Assembly (NCBI RefSeq): GCF_003666685.1
Contig: NZ_RCIZ01000012.1
Location: forward strand, 1-64,000
Origin: Mesorhizobium sp. YM1C-6-2
Lineage (GTDB): Bacteria; Pseudomonadota; Alphaproteobacteria; Rhizobiales; Rhizobiaceae
Direction: 5' to 3'
DNA length: 64,000 bases
Part shown: piece by piece, positions 14,850 through 24,605 of the stretch
Position numbering within the stretch: position 1 is the first letter of the stretch
Layout: each line of letters opens with the position of its first letter
Notes under the pieces: model-generated
Seen by the model: the letters and a program-made list of their open reading frames with translations, nothing else
What the model was told of the DNA's origin: nothing
The model's database searches: none
Position numbers and translations under genes: made by a program

Positions 14850-17729
14850 ATGGGAATTAATTTTATTAGCTGTCCTGAATATACTAAATACTCGGGATTA
14901 GGGAAACCTTCATCAAGTATTGTTGGATTGAAACTAAGCACATCATGTATTGCGCTGGGCATTTCCTGCCTCATGCAGCAACCCGCGTCGGCGGCCGAGT
15001 ATCTCGTGTCCAGCGAAGCCCAGCTGCGCGACACGCTCGCCGACCTCTCCGACGGCACAAATCCCGACCCCAGTGCGGTAATCATCCTTCAGAACGATAT
15101 CGCGGTTTCGGCGACGCCCCTTCCCACAATCACCAAGTCGCTGACGATCGACACCGGCAGCTTCACCCTGTCCGCCAGCGGGGATACCGTTCTCGACGTT
15201 GAAGCCGGTCAAACGCTCACCGTGAACGGCAATATCGCCGGCTCCAATCTGTTTACAAAGGCGGGTGACGGGATCGCCGTATTTACCGGGTCATCAGTCT
15301 ATAGCGGCATTTATACTGTAAACGAGGGAGTCGTCGAATATCGGGATGGCGCTCAGCTCAATACGGAAACTAGTTCTCCCACTATAAATGTGGCGCGCGG
15401 CGCCGGATCGAGCGGAAGCCTTCTGGTGACCGGCCCGGGGACGGTATTATATGGTCCACTTGATCTGGCGAGCGGAGCCAACTCGCAGGCGCTTGTCGAA
15501 ATCACCAACGGCGGAGCAATCATATATAACGGTACCGATGGCCTGAGAGCCAGCACGGGGGCAGGCAGCACATCCTCGGTGATTGTCAGCGGCGCAGGGT
15601 CCTTGCTTGAAGCCACAAGCCGTATAGAATCCGGGTATTCCTCTGAAGCCTTCTTCACGGTTCTGGATGGAGGGCGCATCAACTCAGGGCGTGTAGACTT
15701 CGGCGGTCATTCTTTTCTGAATGGCGTATCCACCATCGGCGTGGTTTCCGGCGCGGGTTCGACCTGGGAAAGCAGTGGAACATTCGGCGTCTTCAACGGC
15801 TCCCTTTCCGTTCTCGACCAGGGCCAGGTAACGGCCACGGCCCTCGATATAGCGGCGGGTTCGGGGCGTGCCGCCGAGGTTTTTGTCTCCGGCGCAGGAT
15901 CAAGCATCACTACGACCACGGGCAACGTCCGGATATCGACTTCGTCCGGCCAGGGCGAACTTACCGTCGCTCAGGGTGGCAGGGTGACGGTGAACGATGG
16001 CGCCGGGACCATTGCCATCACGAGTAGTGCGAGCGGTCGTGGCGTCCTCAATATCGGCGGCGGCGAGGGAGAGGCCGCGCAGGGCGCAGGCTTCATCGAA
16101 GCCGCAAGCATCAATTTCGGCGCGGGTGAGGGCGCCATCATTTTCAACCATACCGAGACCGGCTACAATTTCGACATCCCGATCATCAGCAACGCCGATG
16201 GCAACGGCGCGATATACCAAGCCGCCGGGCGGACGATCTTCAACATCGACCAACTGGGGTTCACCGGCTTTACCAGCGTCTATGGCGGCACTCTCGAGGT
16301 GAACGGCGCGCTGGGCGGGGTGATGAACGTTTTTGGCGGCACGCTGGCCGGCATCGGCGCGGTCGGCCCGACCAGCCATACCGGCGGCAACATCGCGCCC
16401 GGCATCGCCGGCGTGAACAATGGCCTCGGCGACCTGACGATCGCCGGCGATTACAACGGCCAAGGCGGCGGGGCGCTGCTGATCGATACGGTGCTCGGCG
16501 GCGATGATTCGCTCACCGATCATCTCATCATCACGGGTAATACGCAGTTCGGCAGCAACAATTCCGACGGCAATCCGACGCAGGTCTTCGTCACCAATCT
16601 GGGCGGCGTTGGCGGACAGACGGTCAACGGCATCAGGATCATCCAGGTAGACGGCGCCTCACAAGCGGGCCTGTTTACCCTGGGCGCGCCGGCGATCGGC
16701 GGCGCCTATCTCTACGGTCTCTTCCAGGGCACGCCCACTGTCGTCGACGGCGACTGGTACCTGCGCACGACCGATATCCTCGCCCCGACGGTGCCGGTCT
16801 ACGAGAACTACCCGATCGTGATGCTCGGCCTGACCGAACTGCCGACCCTCCAGCAGCGCGTCGGCGACCGCTATTGGCCGGGCGACGAGGTCGCCGACGC
16901 GGCGGCGGGCTATGCCGGCCCGCGCAATTTGTGGACCCGGATCGAAGGCGCCCACGGCCATGTCGAGGGGGAGTCGACCACCGGCGCTTCCTATGACAGC
17001 GACCGCTTCCTGCTGCAGGTCGGCATCGACGGGCTGCTCGCCGAGAACGGCTCGGGCAGGCTGATCGGCGGCTTCAACGCGCAGTATGGCCGGGTCGACG
17101 CCGACATCTCGTCGGACACCGGCAGCGGCGACAGTTCGACCGACAGCTACGGCGTCGGCGCGACGCTGACCTGGTACGGCAATGACGGCATCTATGTCGA
17201 CGGCCAAGCCTCGGTTAATCGACTGTCGAGCGATCTTTCCGCCGACGCCGTCGGCGATCTCGCCGACGGCAATGACGGCGTCGGTTACGCCTTCAGCATC
17301 GAGGCCGGCCGCAAGATCGGCGTCGGCGGCAGTTGGTCGCTCACCCCGCAGGCGCAGCTCGCCTACACCTCGGTCGATTTCGACGACTTCACCGATCCGT
17401 TCGGCGCCACCGTCTCGCTCGACAGTGGCGACAGCCTGAAGGGCCGGATCGGCGTGGCGCTGAACCATGACGCGGCCGACGCGGACCGCCGCAGCCATGT
17501 CTACGGCATCGCCAATTTGACCTACGAGTTCCTCAACGGAACGGCGGTCGACGTGGCCGGCGTCAACGTCGCCTTCGAGCCGGACTCCTTCGGCGCGGAG
17601 CTCGGCGTCGGCGGTACCTATCGCTGGGCCGGCGGAAAATACGCGCTTTACGGCGAGGCGCTCGCCTCGACCAGCTTCGAGGGCAGCCATGGCGTCAAGG
17701 GGACGCTCGGCTTCAGCACAAGATTCTAG
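14850..17729 (+). CDS. Autotransporter outer-membrane protein
   Basis: The 959-residue protein has an extended signal peptide ending near residue 49 (QQPASAAE). The passenger (about 50-680) is a Ser/Thr/Gly-rich beta-helix with repeated SGAGS and GGxI motifs, and GTLAGIGAVGPTSHTGG, IAPGIAG and LTIAGDYNGQGGG blocks typical of autotransporter-associated strands. A C-terminal beta-barrel spans about 690-959, with alternating strands and a terminal phenylalanine (FSTRF). It would be secreted by the type V route to the cell surface, perhaps as an adhesin. The first ~1.3 kb is AT-richer with rare codons, while the end from about 16.2 kb is GC-rich, suggesting a mosaic gene. The ATG at 14850 has GGCGGG upstream. 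Confidence 0.93.
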   Translation: MGINFISCPEYTKYSGLGKPSSSIVGLKLSTSCIALGISCLMQQPASAAEYLVSSEAQLRDTLADLSDGTNPDPSAVIILQNDIAVSATPLPTITKSLTIDTGSFTLSASGDTVLDVEAGQTLTVNGNIAGSNLFTKAGDGIAVFTGSSVYSGIYTVNEGVVEYRDGAQLNTETSSPTINVARGAGSSGSLLVTGPGTVLYGPLDLASGANSQALVEITNGGAIIYNGTDGLRASTGAGSTSSVIVSGAGSLLEATSRIESGYSSEAFFTVLDGGRINSGRVDFGGHSFLNGVSTIGVVSGAGSTWESSGTFGVFNGSLSVLDQGQVTATALDIAAGSGRAAEVFVSGAGSSITTTTGNVRISTSSGQGELTVAQGGRVTVNDGAGTIAITSSASGRGVLNIGGGEGEAAQGAGFIEAASINFGAGEGAIIFNHTETGYNFDIPIISNADGNGAIYQAAGRTIFNIDQLGFTGFTSVYGGTLEVNGALGGVMNVFGGTLAGIGAVGPTSHTGGNIAPGIAGVNNGLGDLTIAGDYNGQGGGALLIDTVLGGDDSLTDHLIITGNTQFGSNNSDGNPTQVFVTNLGGVGGQTVNGIRIIQVDGASQAGLFTLGAPAIGGAYLYGLFQGTPTVVDGDWYLRTTDILAPTVPVYENYPIVMLGLTELPTLQQRVGDRYWPGDEVADAAAGYAGPRNLWTRIEGAHGHVEGESTTGASYDSDRFLLQVGIDGLLAENGSGRLIGGFNAQYGRVDADISSDTGSGDSSTDSYGVGATLTWYGNDGIYVDGQASVNRLSSDLSADAVGDLADGNDGVGYAFSIEAGRKIGVGGSWSLTPQAQLAYTSVDFDDFTDPFGATVSLDSGDSLKGRIGVALNHDAADADRRSHVYGIANLTYEFLNGTAVDVAGVNVAFEPDSFGAELGVGGTYRWAGGKYALYGEALASTSFEGSHGVKGTLGFSTRF

Positions 17730-18113
17730 GTGTAAGCTTTCGGGAGATTTATGCATTCGGACCGGACCGGGGAACTGGAGTTACCAAGCTTCGGCATCTA
17801 TCGGCGGGTCCGAATGAACATCCACCAGTCGCTCCGCTCTAGTCTTGGACAACCTGTCTAGGCGGCCCGCTATGCGCCTGTGGGCCGGGTGTAGTGCTGG
17901 AATGTCTGCTGTCGTGCGAGGCCTGCCCAGAAGCCGACCGTCATCTAACGGCCCCCAGTCTGCCGAGCGCAGTATGTTCATTCCGGCTGCTCGCTCGCGC
18001 CCAACTAGCCTCGACACCGCCGGCGCTTCGACTTACTGGTGCGGGTGGCGAGCGTTATGGTTGACACCGGTCGAATCGTCCCTTGCGAGCAATCCCCCAC
18101 TTCATGGATGAGG
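17730..18113. other. Gene-free interval after the autotransporter
   Basis: About 380 bases hold short frames on both strands but none with a ribosome site or recognisable product. A minus-strand frame of 78 codons (17781-18017) is unsupported. I see no insertion sequence ends or repeats here. Confidence 0.5.
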
Positions 18114-18890
18114 ATGATGCAATTCTTTTCCTGCCCCAGTGGCGCGACACTGTCATACGGAAAGGCCGGCAAGGGCCCTCCGCTGGTGCTCGTCCACGGC
18201 AGCTTCAGCGATCATGAGACAAACTGGGCGATGGTGCGCCCCGCCCTGGAGGAGCATTTTACAGTATATGCGATCGCACGCCGCGGTCGCGGGAAGACGA
18301 CATCTGGTCCGAGCCTGGCTGAGGAGGCTGAAGACCTCGCGGCGTTCCTGGCATCGCTGGCAGAACCCGGTTATCTCTTGGGGCACTCGTACGGCGCGCA
18401 GGTCGCTCTGCGAGCGGCCGCCGACAGCCCCCGGCACATTCGCAAGCTCGTGCTCTACGAACCGCCCTGGCCGGATACGGCCGCTCCGGAGGTACTGGTC
18501 CGCCTCAAACAGAGGGCGGAGGGTTCGGACTGGAACGGGCTGGCGGAGGATTTCTTCTCTGAAGTTCTGGGGCTGACGGCGGATGACATCGACGACCTCC
18601 GAATTGCGGACGCATGGCCGTCCATCGTCTCCGATGCCGAAGCATCGCTGAACGACATTTTGGCCCTGTGCAGCTACCGGTTCGATCCGGCCACTTTCCG
18701 GGACCTGCAGGTTCCGGTTCTGCTGCAGGTCGGGACCGAAAGCCCGCGACATGCCTTCGCAACCGATGCGCTTGCCAACAACCTGCCGCATGTCGAAATC
18801 CAGGAGTTGGAAGGACAGGCCCACGAGGCCATGAACACCGCGCCTCGCCTCTATGCCGAGACAACTACGCGACTGCTGCTGGGGAACTAA
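18114..18890 (+). CDS. Alpha/beta-hydrolase fold protein
   Basis: The 258-residue protein shows the full fold pattern: PLVLVHGSFSD at 23-33 (oxyanion region), RGRGKT at 57-62, the nucleophile elbow GHSYGA with Ser92, and a C-terminal histidine in EGQAHEAM near residue 236. It resembles small hydrolases of the esterase or haloperoxidase type; the substrate cannot be read from sequence. I start at the tandem ATGATG (18114/18117), which follows GATGAGG; upstream in-frame ATGs at 18039 and 18108 are possible. It is solitary within the accessory region. Confidence 0.85.
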   Translation: MMQFFSCPSGATLSYGKAGKGPPLVLVHGSFSDHETNWAMVRPALEEHFTVYAIARRGRGKTTSGPSLAEEAEDLAAFLASLAEPGYLLGHSYGAQVALRAAADSPRHIRKLVLYEPPWPDTAAPEVLVRLKQRAEGSDWNGLAEDFFSEVLGLTADDIDDLRIADAWPSIVSDAEASLNDILALCSYRFDPATFRDLQVPVLLQVGTESPRHAFATDALANNLPHVEIQELEGQAHEAMNTAPRLYAETTTRLLLGN

Positions 18891-19293
18891 CGCGTCGACG
18901 GGATCCACGGCTACTCGAATTGGGGTGAGCAGGGCGACGTTGACACGATGCTCGCCGACAGGGTTGTCCGTGTGTCCAAGTTTTGACGGAAGAAGCCGCA
19001 TTCTGGTCTCGGCCAACAACGCCCGTCGGCACTTCGATTTCGGTTCCCGTCTCCATCCGACTGGTCTTGTCAACCAAGCCTGCGGGCAAGTTGGCTTTTT
19101 AAGCGAAACCAGTTAGTTGCAAGCTGTTCACCGAAAGGCGCCGGTTAATAGGTTTGGAGAGCATAGGGCCCGAGAGAACGCTTCCGCTTCCCCAGAGGCC
19201 GGAGCCGGTTAATGGCTCATCCGGTATAACCCTCGAAAACAACAAGAAAATCTAGCTGGAGCCAGATTGAGAGAACGCTTTCGCGAGGGCAAC
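18891..19293. other. Gene-free interval before tRNA-Ser
   Basis: About 400 bases between the hydrolase and the tRNA gene show no convincing reading frame. Short imperfect direct repeats are visible (GAGAACGCTT at about 19172 and 19270; CCGGTTAAT at about 19141 and 19205). They may be relics of duplication near an integration site. Confidence 0.5.
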
Positions 19294-19383
19294 TGGCGGA
19301 AGAGGTGGGATTCGAACCCACGGTACGGTTCCCCGTACGCCAGTTTTCAAGACTGGTGCCTTAAACCACTCGGCCACTCTTCC
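19294..19383 (-). tRNA. tRNA-Ser (anticodon UGA)
   Basis: The minus strand reads GGAAGAGTGGCCGAGTGG at the 5' end. The anticodon stem-loop is CCAGTCTTGAAAACTGG with anticodon TGA. A long serine-type variable arm (GTACGGGGAACCGTAC) follows, then GGGTTCGAATCCC and a pairing acceptor end CTCTTCC. CCA is encoded. At 90 bases all arms pair, so the gene appears functional. It marks the edge of the accessory region and is a classical integration target. Confidence 0.97.
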
Positions 19384-19487
19384 ATCGTTTGCGGTATATT
19401 TGGTAGTGGCTGCTGCATTTATGCTGCATTCTTCCACAAATATTGCAGTTAAACCACTGAAATAGCACGCCTTTCATACTATACAAT

Positions 19488-19532
19488 GCCGGTTTTCAAG
19501 ACCGGTTCCTTAAACCGCTCGGCCACCCATCC
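19488..19532 (-). pseudogene. 5' fragment of a second tRNA-Ser
   Basis: Read on the minus strand, 45 bases match the 5' half of tRNA-Ser(UGA): GGATGGGTGGCCGAGCGG, then the complete anticodon stem-loop with TTGAAAA. The sequence then diverges; variable arm, T arm and acceptor 3' strand are absent. It differs from the intact gene 105 bases away at several stem positions that still pair, so it is not a simple duplicate. It looks like the scar of an integration into the anticodon region of a tRNA-Ser gene. Confidence 0.85.
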
Positions 19533-20919
19533 AGTCCTTGAAATCGTTGGGTTGTCCTGCTTCCCGGTGCCTCGTCAAAGATCTTGCTGCCGGATTTGCT
19601 ACCGAACCATTTCAGGGGCCCGCCTTTAGCGCCTTCTGGATCGCAGCGTCAACCTGCTCGGCCGCGTCTGCCTGCATGCCCGCACGACGTGCGAGCAGGG
19701 CGCATCTCGACCGGCAGGGCGCCGGTCCGCGCGGCGTCATAGGCCAGCATCTTCTTCCGCTCGATTTTCGGGCCGTAAAGGTAGCTCGTCCTTCGCTCCA
19801 CGCTACGGCTCGTGGTTTCGTCACTGATCCGCAAGAAGGGCGCGCAGCCGCTGGACGGACCGAGCATCGGTGCCGTGGCTGGCTTCAAAAGCGCGCATGT
19901 CCCGACTGTGCGCATGGCCGGCAAGACGCTCGGCTTTGCGACGAGCCAGTCTGGCGTTCCCCGAAGCGCTCGAATGGGAGTGCCAGGCGGCATGTCATCA
20001 GCTCAGATATCACCACCACCCTTTGGGCCATGTATGGTGCTGCACTACCACGCATACTGAGGGCTCTACCCACGCCCTCTGCTTCTCCGAAATTCAATGT
20101 TCGGCTGGCAATAACGGCGCGGTCTATCGATCCGAACCAAACTCGTCCTCGTCATCATCCCGTCGCCTGCCGTCCTTTCTGACATCCCAGAGAGCACGCA
20201 GGAAGCCGAGTATTCCGCGAAGATGATAAAGCATCAAATATTCCCCCTACCCACCGAAATACTAACACATCTTTCGCCAAACCCACAATCGAAGGGACCT
20301 GACATGCGTGCGGTCTCGGTCAATTTGATCTCGACTGGCTGCGGGAATGACCGGCTGCCGAGGAAGTGGCGGCGCGGTAGGGCAGGGCGGAGGCTGGCTT
20401 GACGCTGCTCGACCTCAGACCGACTGCCGTAAGCAGGAGCCGCTTGCCGTCCTTGCCATGGGCATGGCGGTGCGCGTGGCGGTCAGCTGAGCGGAGGGCG
20501 CTCGACTGGCAGAACGCGCGCACGGACCGCTGCGCCAGCTTCTACGACGTCACCAAGGCCGGGATGACGCCGACATGTTCATCGTCCCCTTTGACGATCG
20601 GCATGTGGAGCCGGGCCGCGGCACCGGCGAGGATCTGGACACGCTCCGAACACGTGTCACGGTCCTGGAAAACAACTCGGCCCGCGGCCGCGAGGATAAG
20701 GTGCTATTCCAGGAGCAGACAACAACTGCGCCTGCCGAGGTGCTGAAGACGGTGTCAATGCAACCAACGAGCGAATAGCGAAACTGGAGCCGAAGATCGG
20801 GGCGCAACAGCGGAGTTGGTCCGGCGCCCTCCAGAGCCATGGGCGCCGCGGTCGGGGACCATATTGACAGGCTCCCGGCTATCGATGCAACTGGAGGTTC
20901 AGGCATATCGGGATATATT
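19533..20919. other. Gene-poor, decayed interval at the island edge
   Basis: Nearly 1.4 kb contains only short overlapping frames on both strands without ribosome sites or recognisable products. Examples are the frames at 19538-20182 and 20399-20746 on plus and 19649-19993 on minus. Fragments such as DTLRTRVTVLENNSAR (around 20640) look like pieces of coiled-coil proteins broken by stops. The interval is consistent with decayed mobile DNA between the tRNA scar and the first core gene. Confidence 0.55.
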
Positions 20920-21663
20920 ATGTTTCGCTCAATTAAAGAGAAGCTCACGATTGCGTTCGGATCGGAGCAGGAAAAACGGCAGGCGAGGAGAGGGCGGGTA
21001 AAGAGGCATGTGAAGCGTGCCGGGCTTCACCTCTATCAGGATCACATGCTCTGGAGTTCGCAGCCCTACTACGTCAAGGCGAAGGGGCGCGTAAAAGGCG
21101 TTCAGGGCATCCCCGATCCGCGCTGCTTCGTGCTTCAGAGCTGCCTGCGGTCGATCAGCGAAGTGCAAGGGGACGTTGCAGAATGCGGAGTGCGGCAAGG
21201 CCGGTCCACGCTTTTCATGCTGACGGCCGACCTCGGCAAGCGCCACTATCATCTGTTCGATTCCTTTGAGGGTCTTTCGAAGCCGAGCGAGGAGGACCGC
21301 GACGGAAAAGGGAACGTTCATTGGGCGGCTGGGGACCTCGGCACCGACGAAGCTGTTGCGCGAAAGAACCTCTCGGGCTTTGACCACATCACCTTCCATG
21401 TTGGCTGGATCCCCGACACTTTGCCGGCGGTCGCTGACAAAAAGTTCGCCTTCGTCCACATTGACGTCGATCTGTACGAGCCGACCCGCGACGCATTGGC
21501 GTTTTTCTACGAGCGGACGGTAAAGGGCGGGATGATCGTCTGCGACGATTACGGCTCCGCAAAATGCCCTGGAGCCCGCAAGGCATTCGACGAATTTTTC
21601 TCCGGCCGCAAAGAGACGATTATCGAGTTGCCCACCGGGCAGGCTCTGGTTTCTAAACGGTAG
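20920..21663 (+). CDS. TylF/MycF-family SAM-dependent methyltransferase
   Basis: The 247-residue protein belongs to the macrocin O-methyltransferase (TylF) family of class I methyltransferases. DVAECGVRQGRSTLFM at about 87-102 is the SAM-binding first strand and loop, HLFDSFEGL at about 115 follows, FVHIDVDLYEPT carries the metal/catalytic aspartates, and GGMIVCDDYG lies near residue 205. Family members methylate sugar hydroxyls of antibiotics or polysaccharides. With no biosynthetic cluster here, the target is probably a cell-surface glycan. The start is the ATG at 20920, just before the conserved basic N terminus. A strong terminator follows. Confidence 0.88.
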   Translation: MFRSIKEKLTIAFGSEQEKRQARRGRVKRHVKRAGLHLYQDHMLWSSQPYYVKAKGRVKGVQGIPDPRCFVLQSCLRSISEVQGDVAECGVRQGRSTLFMLTADLGKRHYHLFDSFEGLSKPSEEDRDGKGNVHWAAGDLGTDEAVARKNLSGFDHITFHVGWIPDTLPAVADKKFAFVHIDVDLYEPTRDALAFFYERTVKGGMIVCDDYGSAKCPGARKAFDEFFSGRKETIIELPTGQALVSKR

Positions 21664-21718
21664 AGACCCGTCTCCCCGTCCACCGTCGTGACCTCGTTCA
21701 GGCCGAGGTCATCAATCG

Positions 21719-21751
21719 GTCCCGCTGGTCCCCACGGCGGGAATTTTTTTT
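21719..21751 (+). terminator. Rho-independent terminator of the methyltransferase gene
   Basis: Stem TCCCGC/GCGGGA with an 11-base loop is followed after one A by eight T residues. A second small hairpin (TGACCTCG/CGAGGTCA, 21689-21711) lies between it and the stop codon. It separates this gene from rlpA. Confidence 0.9.
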
Positions 21752-21983
21752 GCGTTTGAGGGTTGTCAGGACTTCACCACGCCACCGTTCGAACGGCCCC
21801 GCTGCTGCGGAAGAGCGAATGTTCGTAGGGCCCCGCAACGACGGGCCACCGGCGAAAGCCGGCCTTGCCACATTCCTGCCCGCTTCCCGACATAATCGCT
21901 TAACAAGCTGCTAAGCCTTCCCGTGCATATTGAGGGGCTAGGGGACAGGTTACGGCGCATTCGCGAGTCGTCAGGGGACAATT

Positions 21984-23171
21984 TTGACCATCGATTCTTC
22001 GGCGCGCTCGCGCCTCCTCAACGCTACAGCCGTCCTTGCAGTCACCGTCGCGGCAGGCTTTCTTGCCGCCTGCACCTCCTCGCAGCCCACGGCGATGGCG
22101 AACGTCAAAAAGCCTTCGAAGGAATATTTCTCGGAAGCCGAATACGGAGTGAAGGCAAGCCCGCGTGTCACCACGAAGATGGCGAATCTGACACGTGGCG
22201 GTGGCCGCGACATGGTCGGCAAGCCCTACAAGGTGCGCGGCAAGGTCTACTATCCGAAGGAAGACACCGACTATAGGAAGACGGGTCTCGCCTCCTGGTA
22301 CGGTGACGCCTTCCATGGCCGACTCACGGCCAACGGCGAAGTCTATGACATGACGCATCTGACCGCGGCGCACCCGACCATGCCGCTGCCGAGCTATGCG
22401 CGCGTCACCAATCTCGACAACGGCAGTTCGGTCATCGTGCGCGTCAACGACCGCGGGCCTTATTCGCACAACCGGCTGATCGATCTGTCGAAGCGCGCCG
22501 CCGAGATGCTCGACTACACCCATGCCGGCACCGCCAAGGTGCAGGTCGAATATGTCGGCCGGGCGCCGCTCGACGGCCAGGACGACCAATATCTGATGGC
22601 GTCCTATCGCCCCGGCAACCGTGCACCGGATCCGTCCGACGGGATGCCCACCGGCGTGATGATCGCCATGAACGGGCCGACGCCGACGGCCAATGTCGGG
22701 CCGGCCGGCTTCCCCGGACAACTGGTCGACACGATGTCCACGGGATCGAGCGGGCTGGCCCTGCCGGCCCTCGGTCCGATCGCGCCCGAGCGGCCGGGCG
22801 GCGTCGGCGAGATGCAGGTCGCCATGGCGTCGCTCTCCTATGCCGCCGACGGAAAGTCAGGCGCGGCTTCCGCCTTCGCCTCGTTCGACGAACTCGATGC
22901 CGCCGCGGTCGTGCGTTCCTGGAAGCGCATGAACGGCGACGTGGCTGCCCGCGGCCCCTACATTGCGGCTGGTTCGTTCACCAGCGAAGGCGAGGCCCGG
23001 AAACTCGCTAGCACGCTCGCGGCGTTCGGCAAGACCGAGATCGAAGCCACCGAGATCGACGGCGTCATGTGGTACGGCGTCAACCTAATCGGCAACGGCC
23101 GGTCGATCGACGACCTGCTGCAGGCCGCCTGGTCGCACGGAGCGCCGGACGCCATAACCGTTCGCGACTGA
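21984..23171 (+). CDS. rlpA: RlpA-like lipoprotein
   Basis: The 395-residue protein starts at a TTG preceded by AGGGGAC. It has a lipoprotein signal with lipobox LAAC (Cys30), so it is anchored in a membrane facing the periplasm. A double-psi beta-barrel domain (about 98-190) contains LASWYGDAFHGRLTANGE and the catalytic-type VRVNDRGPY. The C-terminal ~75 residues (GPYIAAGSFTSEGEARKLA to the end) form a SPOR-like peptidoglycan-binding domain. RlpA proteins cleave denuded glycan at the septum in some bacteria. Length is typical of rhizobial members, which carry a long low-complexity linker. The D,D-carboxypeptidase immediately downstream fits a cell-wall unit. Confidence 0.93.
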   Translation: MTIDSSARSRLLNATAVLAVTVAAGFLAACTSSQPTAMANVKKPSKEYFSEAEYGVKASPRVTTKMANLTRGGGRDMVGKPYKVRGKVYYPKEDTDYRKTGLASWYGDAFHGRLTANGEVYDMTHLTAAHPTMPLPSYARVTNLDNGSSVIVRVNDRGPYSHNRLIDLSKRAAEMLDYTHAGTAKVQVEYVGRAPLDGQDDQYLMASYRPGNRAPDPSDGMPTGVMIAMNGPTPTANVGPAGFPGQLVDTMSTGSSGLALPALGPIAPERPGGVGEMQVAMASLSYAADGKSGAASAFASFDELDAAAVVRSWKRMNGDVAARGPYIAAGSFTSEGEARKLASTLAAFGKTEIEATEIDGVMWYGVNLIGNGRSIDDLLQAAWSHGAPDAITVRD

Positions 23172-23295
23172 GCCCGGCGTCGCTTCTCACATATTCGCGA
23201 TTTTTGCAGCTTCCGGTTGATCGATCGTTGATCGGGCGATGCGAAGCCTGATAGGCTTTCGCATCTCAGCCGCAACACTGCAGGACTTCGCGCTC

Positions 23296-24471
23296 ATGGC
23301 AACACGCGCATTCTCCTTCGTCATCGCGCTCGCGATGATCTTCGGCCCGTTGGGCATCGGACCGGCGCAGTCGCAGCCGCAGTCCCAACTTTTCGAGACA
23401 CGCGCCAAGCAGGCGGTGATGATCGACGCCGAAACCGGCACGATCCTCTACTCGAAGGATGCGGACAAGCTGATCCCGCCGGCCTCGCTGGCCAAGCTGA
23501 TGACGATGGAAGTGGTCTTCCATGCGTTGAAGGTCGGGCGGCTTTCGATGGACGACAAGTTCGCCGTCAGCAAGAACGCGTGGACGAAGGGCGGCGCCAA
23601 GTCGGGCGGCTCGACCATGTTCGCAAAGGTGAATTCGGAGATTCGGGTCGAGGACCTGATCAAGGGCGTCATCGTGCAGTCGGCAAACGATGCCTGCATC
23701 ACGATCGCGGAAGGCATGGCCGGGACGGAAGAGAATTTCGCCGCTCTCATGACCGAGCGTGCCCGCATGATCGGAATGCCGAAATCGGTCTTCAAGAATT
23801 CCAACGGACTGCCCGCCGAAGGGCAGGTGGTCACCATGCGCGAACTCGTCACGCTGGCTCGCTACATGTGGCAGACCTATCCGGAATATTACCGCTTCTA
23901 CGGGATACGCGAGTTCACCTGGAACAAGATCTCGCAGCCGAACCGCAACCCGCTGCTCGCCATGGAGATCGGCGCCGACGGCATGAAGACTGGCTATACC
24001 GAGGCCTCCGGCTACGCGATCGTCGGCTCGGTCGCGCGCGGCGAGAACCGCGTCTTCGCCGCGATGAGCGGCATGGCGAGCGAGCAGGATCGCGCCGAGG
24101 AGTCGCGCAAGCTGCTCGAATGGGGCCTGCGCGCCTTCGAGAAGACCGAGCTTTTCGCCGCTGATGAAGTCATCGGCGAAGCCCAGGTGTTCGGCGGCGA
24201 GAAGTCGGGCGTGGCGCTCAAGGCCAAGGGCCCGATCAGCATCTTCATCCCGCTCACCAACACCGACCGCCTCGTCGCCCGCATAGTCTACCAGGGGCCG
24301 CTGACGGCGCCGGTGAAGGCGGGTACCCCCGTCGGCGTGCTGAGGGTCTGGATCGGCGACAATATGAGCCAGGAAACGCCGCTCTATGCGGCGGAGAATG
24401 TCGGCCTCGGCACGCTGCAGCAGCGTGCGCTCGATGCCGTCGGCGAGCTGATGGTCGGCTGGCTGCGATAA
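23296..24471 (+). CDS. D-alanyl-D-alanine carboxypeptidase (PBP5/6 family)
   Basis: The 391-residue enzyme trims the terminal D-Ala of peptidoglycan stem peptides. From the ATG at 23296, a signal peptide ends near residue 26 (GPAQSQ). The active-site motifs are complete: S64-L-A-K67, S129-A-N131 and K231-T-G233. The C-terminal domain (about 285-391) has the beta-sandwich and a final amphipathic helix (QRALDAVGELMVGWLR) that tethers the protein to the inner membrane. A longer start at 23239 lacks a good ribosome site. It follows rlpA by ~125 bases and precedes tmk, an order common in Mesorhizobium-type genomes. Confidence 0.95.
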   Translation: MATRAFSFVIALAMIFGPLGIGPAQSQPQSQLFETRAKQAVMIDAETGTILYSKDADKLIPPASLAKLMTMEVVFHALKVGRLSMDDKFAVSKNAWTKGGAKSGGSTMFAKVNSEIRVEDLIKGVIVQSANDACITIAEGMAGTEENFAALMTERARMIGMPKSVFKNSNGLPAEGQVVTMRELVTLARYMWQTYPEYYRFYGIREFTWNKISQPNRNPLLAMEIGADGMKTGYTEASGYAIVGSVARGENRVFAAMSGMASEQDRAEESRKLLEWGLRAFEKTELFAADEVIGEAQVFGGEKSGVALKAKGPISIFIPLTNTDRLVARIVYQGPLTAPVKAGTPVGVLRVWIGDNMSQETPLYAAENVGLGTLQQRALDAVGELMVGWLR

Positions 24472-24605
24472 TTTGCTGGCGGCGGCGCCAAAATTTGGGC
24501 CGGCAAATGTTCCCGGCGCGTGCCGAAGTGATTTCAACCGGCCGTTCGATGCTCTAGATACGGTGTCGGCGGCGTGAGGCGTCGCCGGGACATGGATTTC
24601 AGGAT

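Noticed and set aside
19488-19532. Second functional tRNA-Ser
   Set aside because: Variable arm, T arm and 3' acceptor strand are missing.
19649-19993. Minus-strand 114-codon frame near the tRNA scar
   Set aside because: No ribosome site, no recognisable domain, and overlapping frames in other phases of similar quality.
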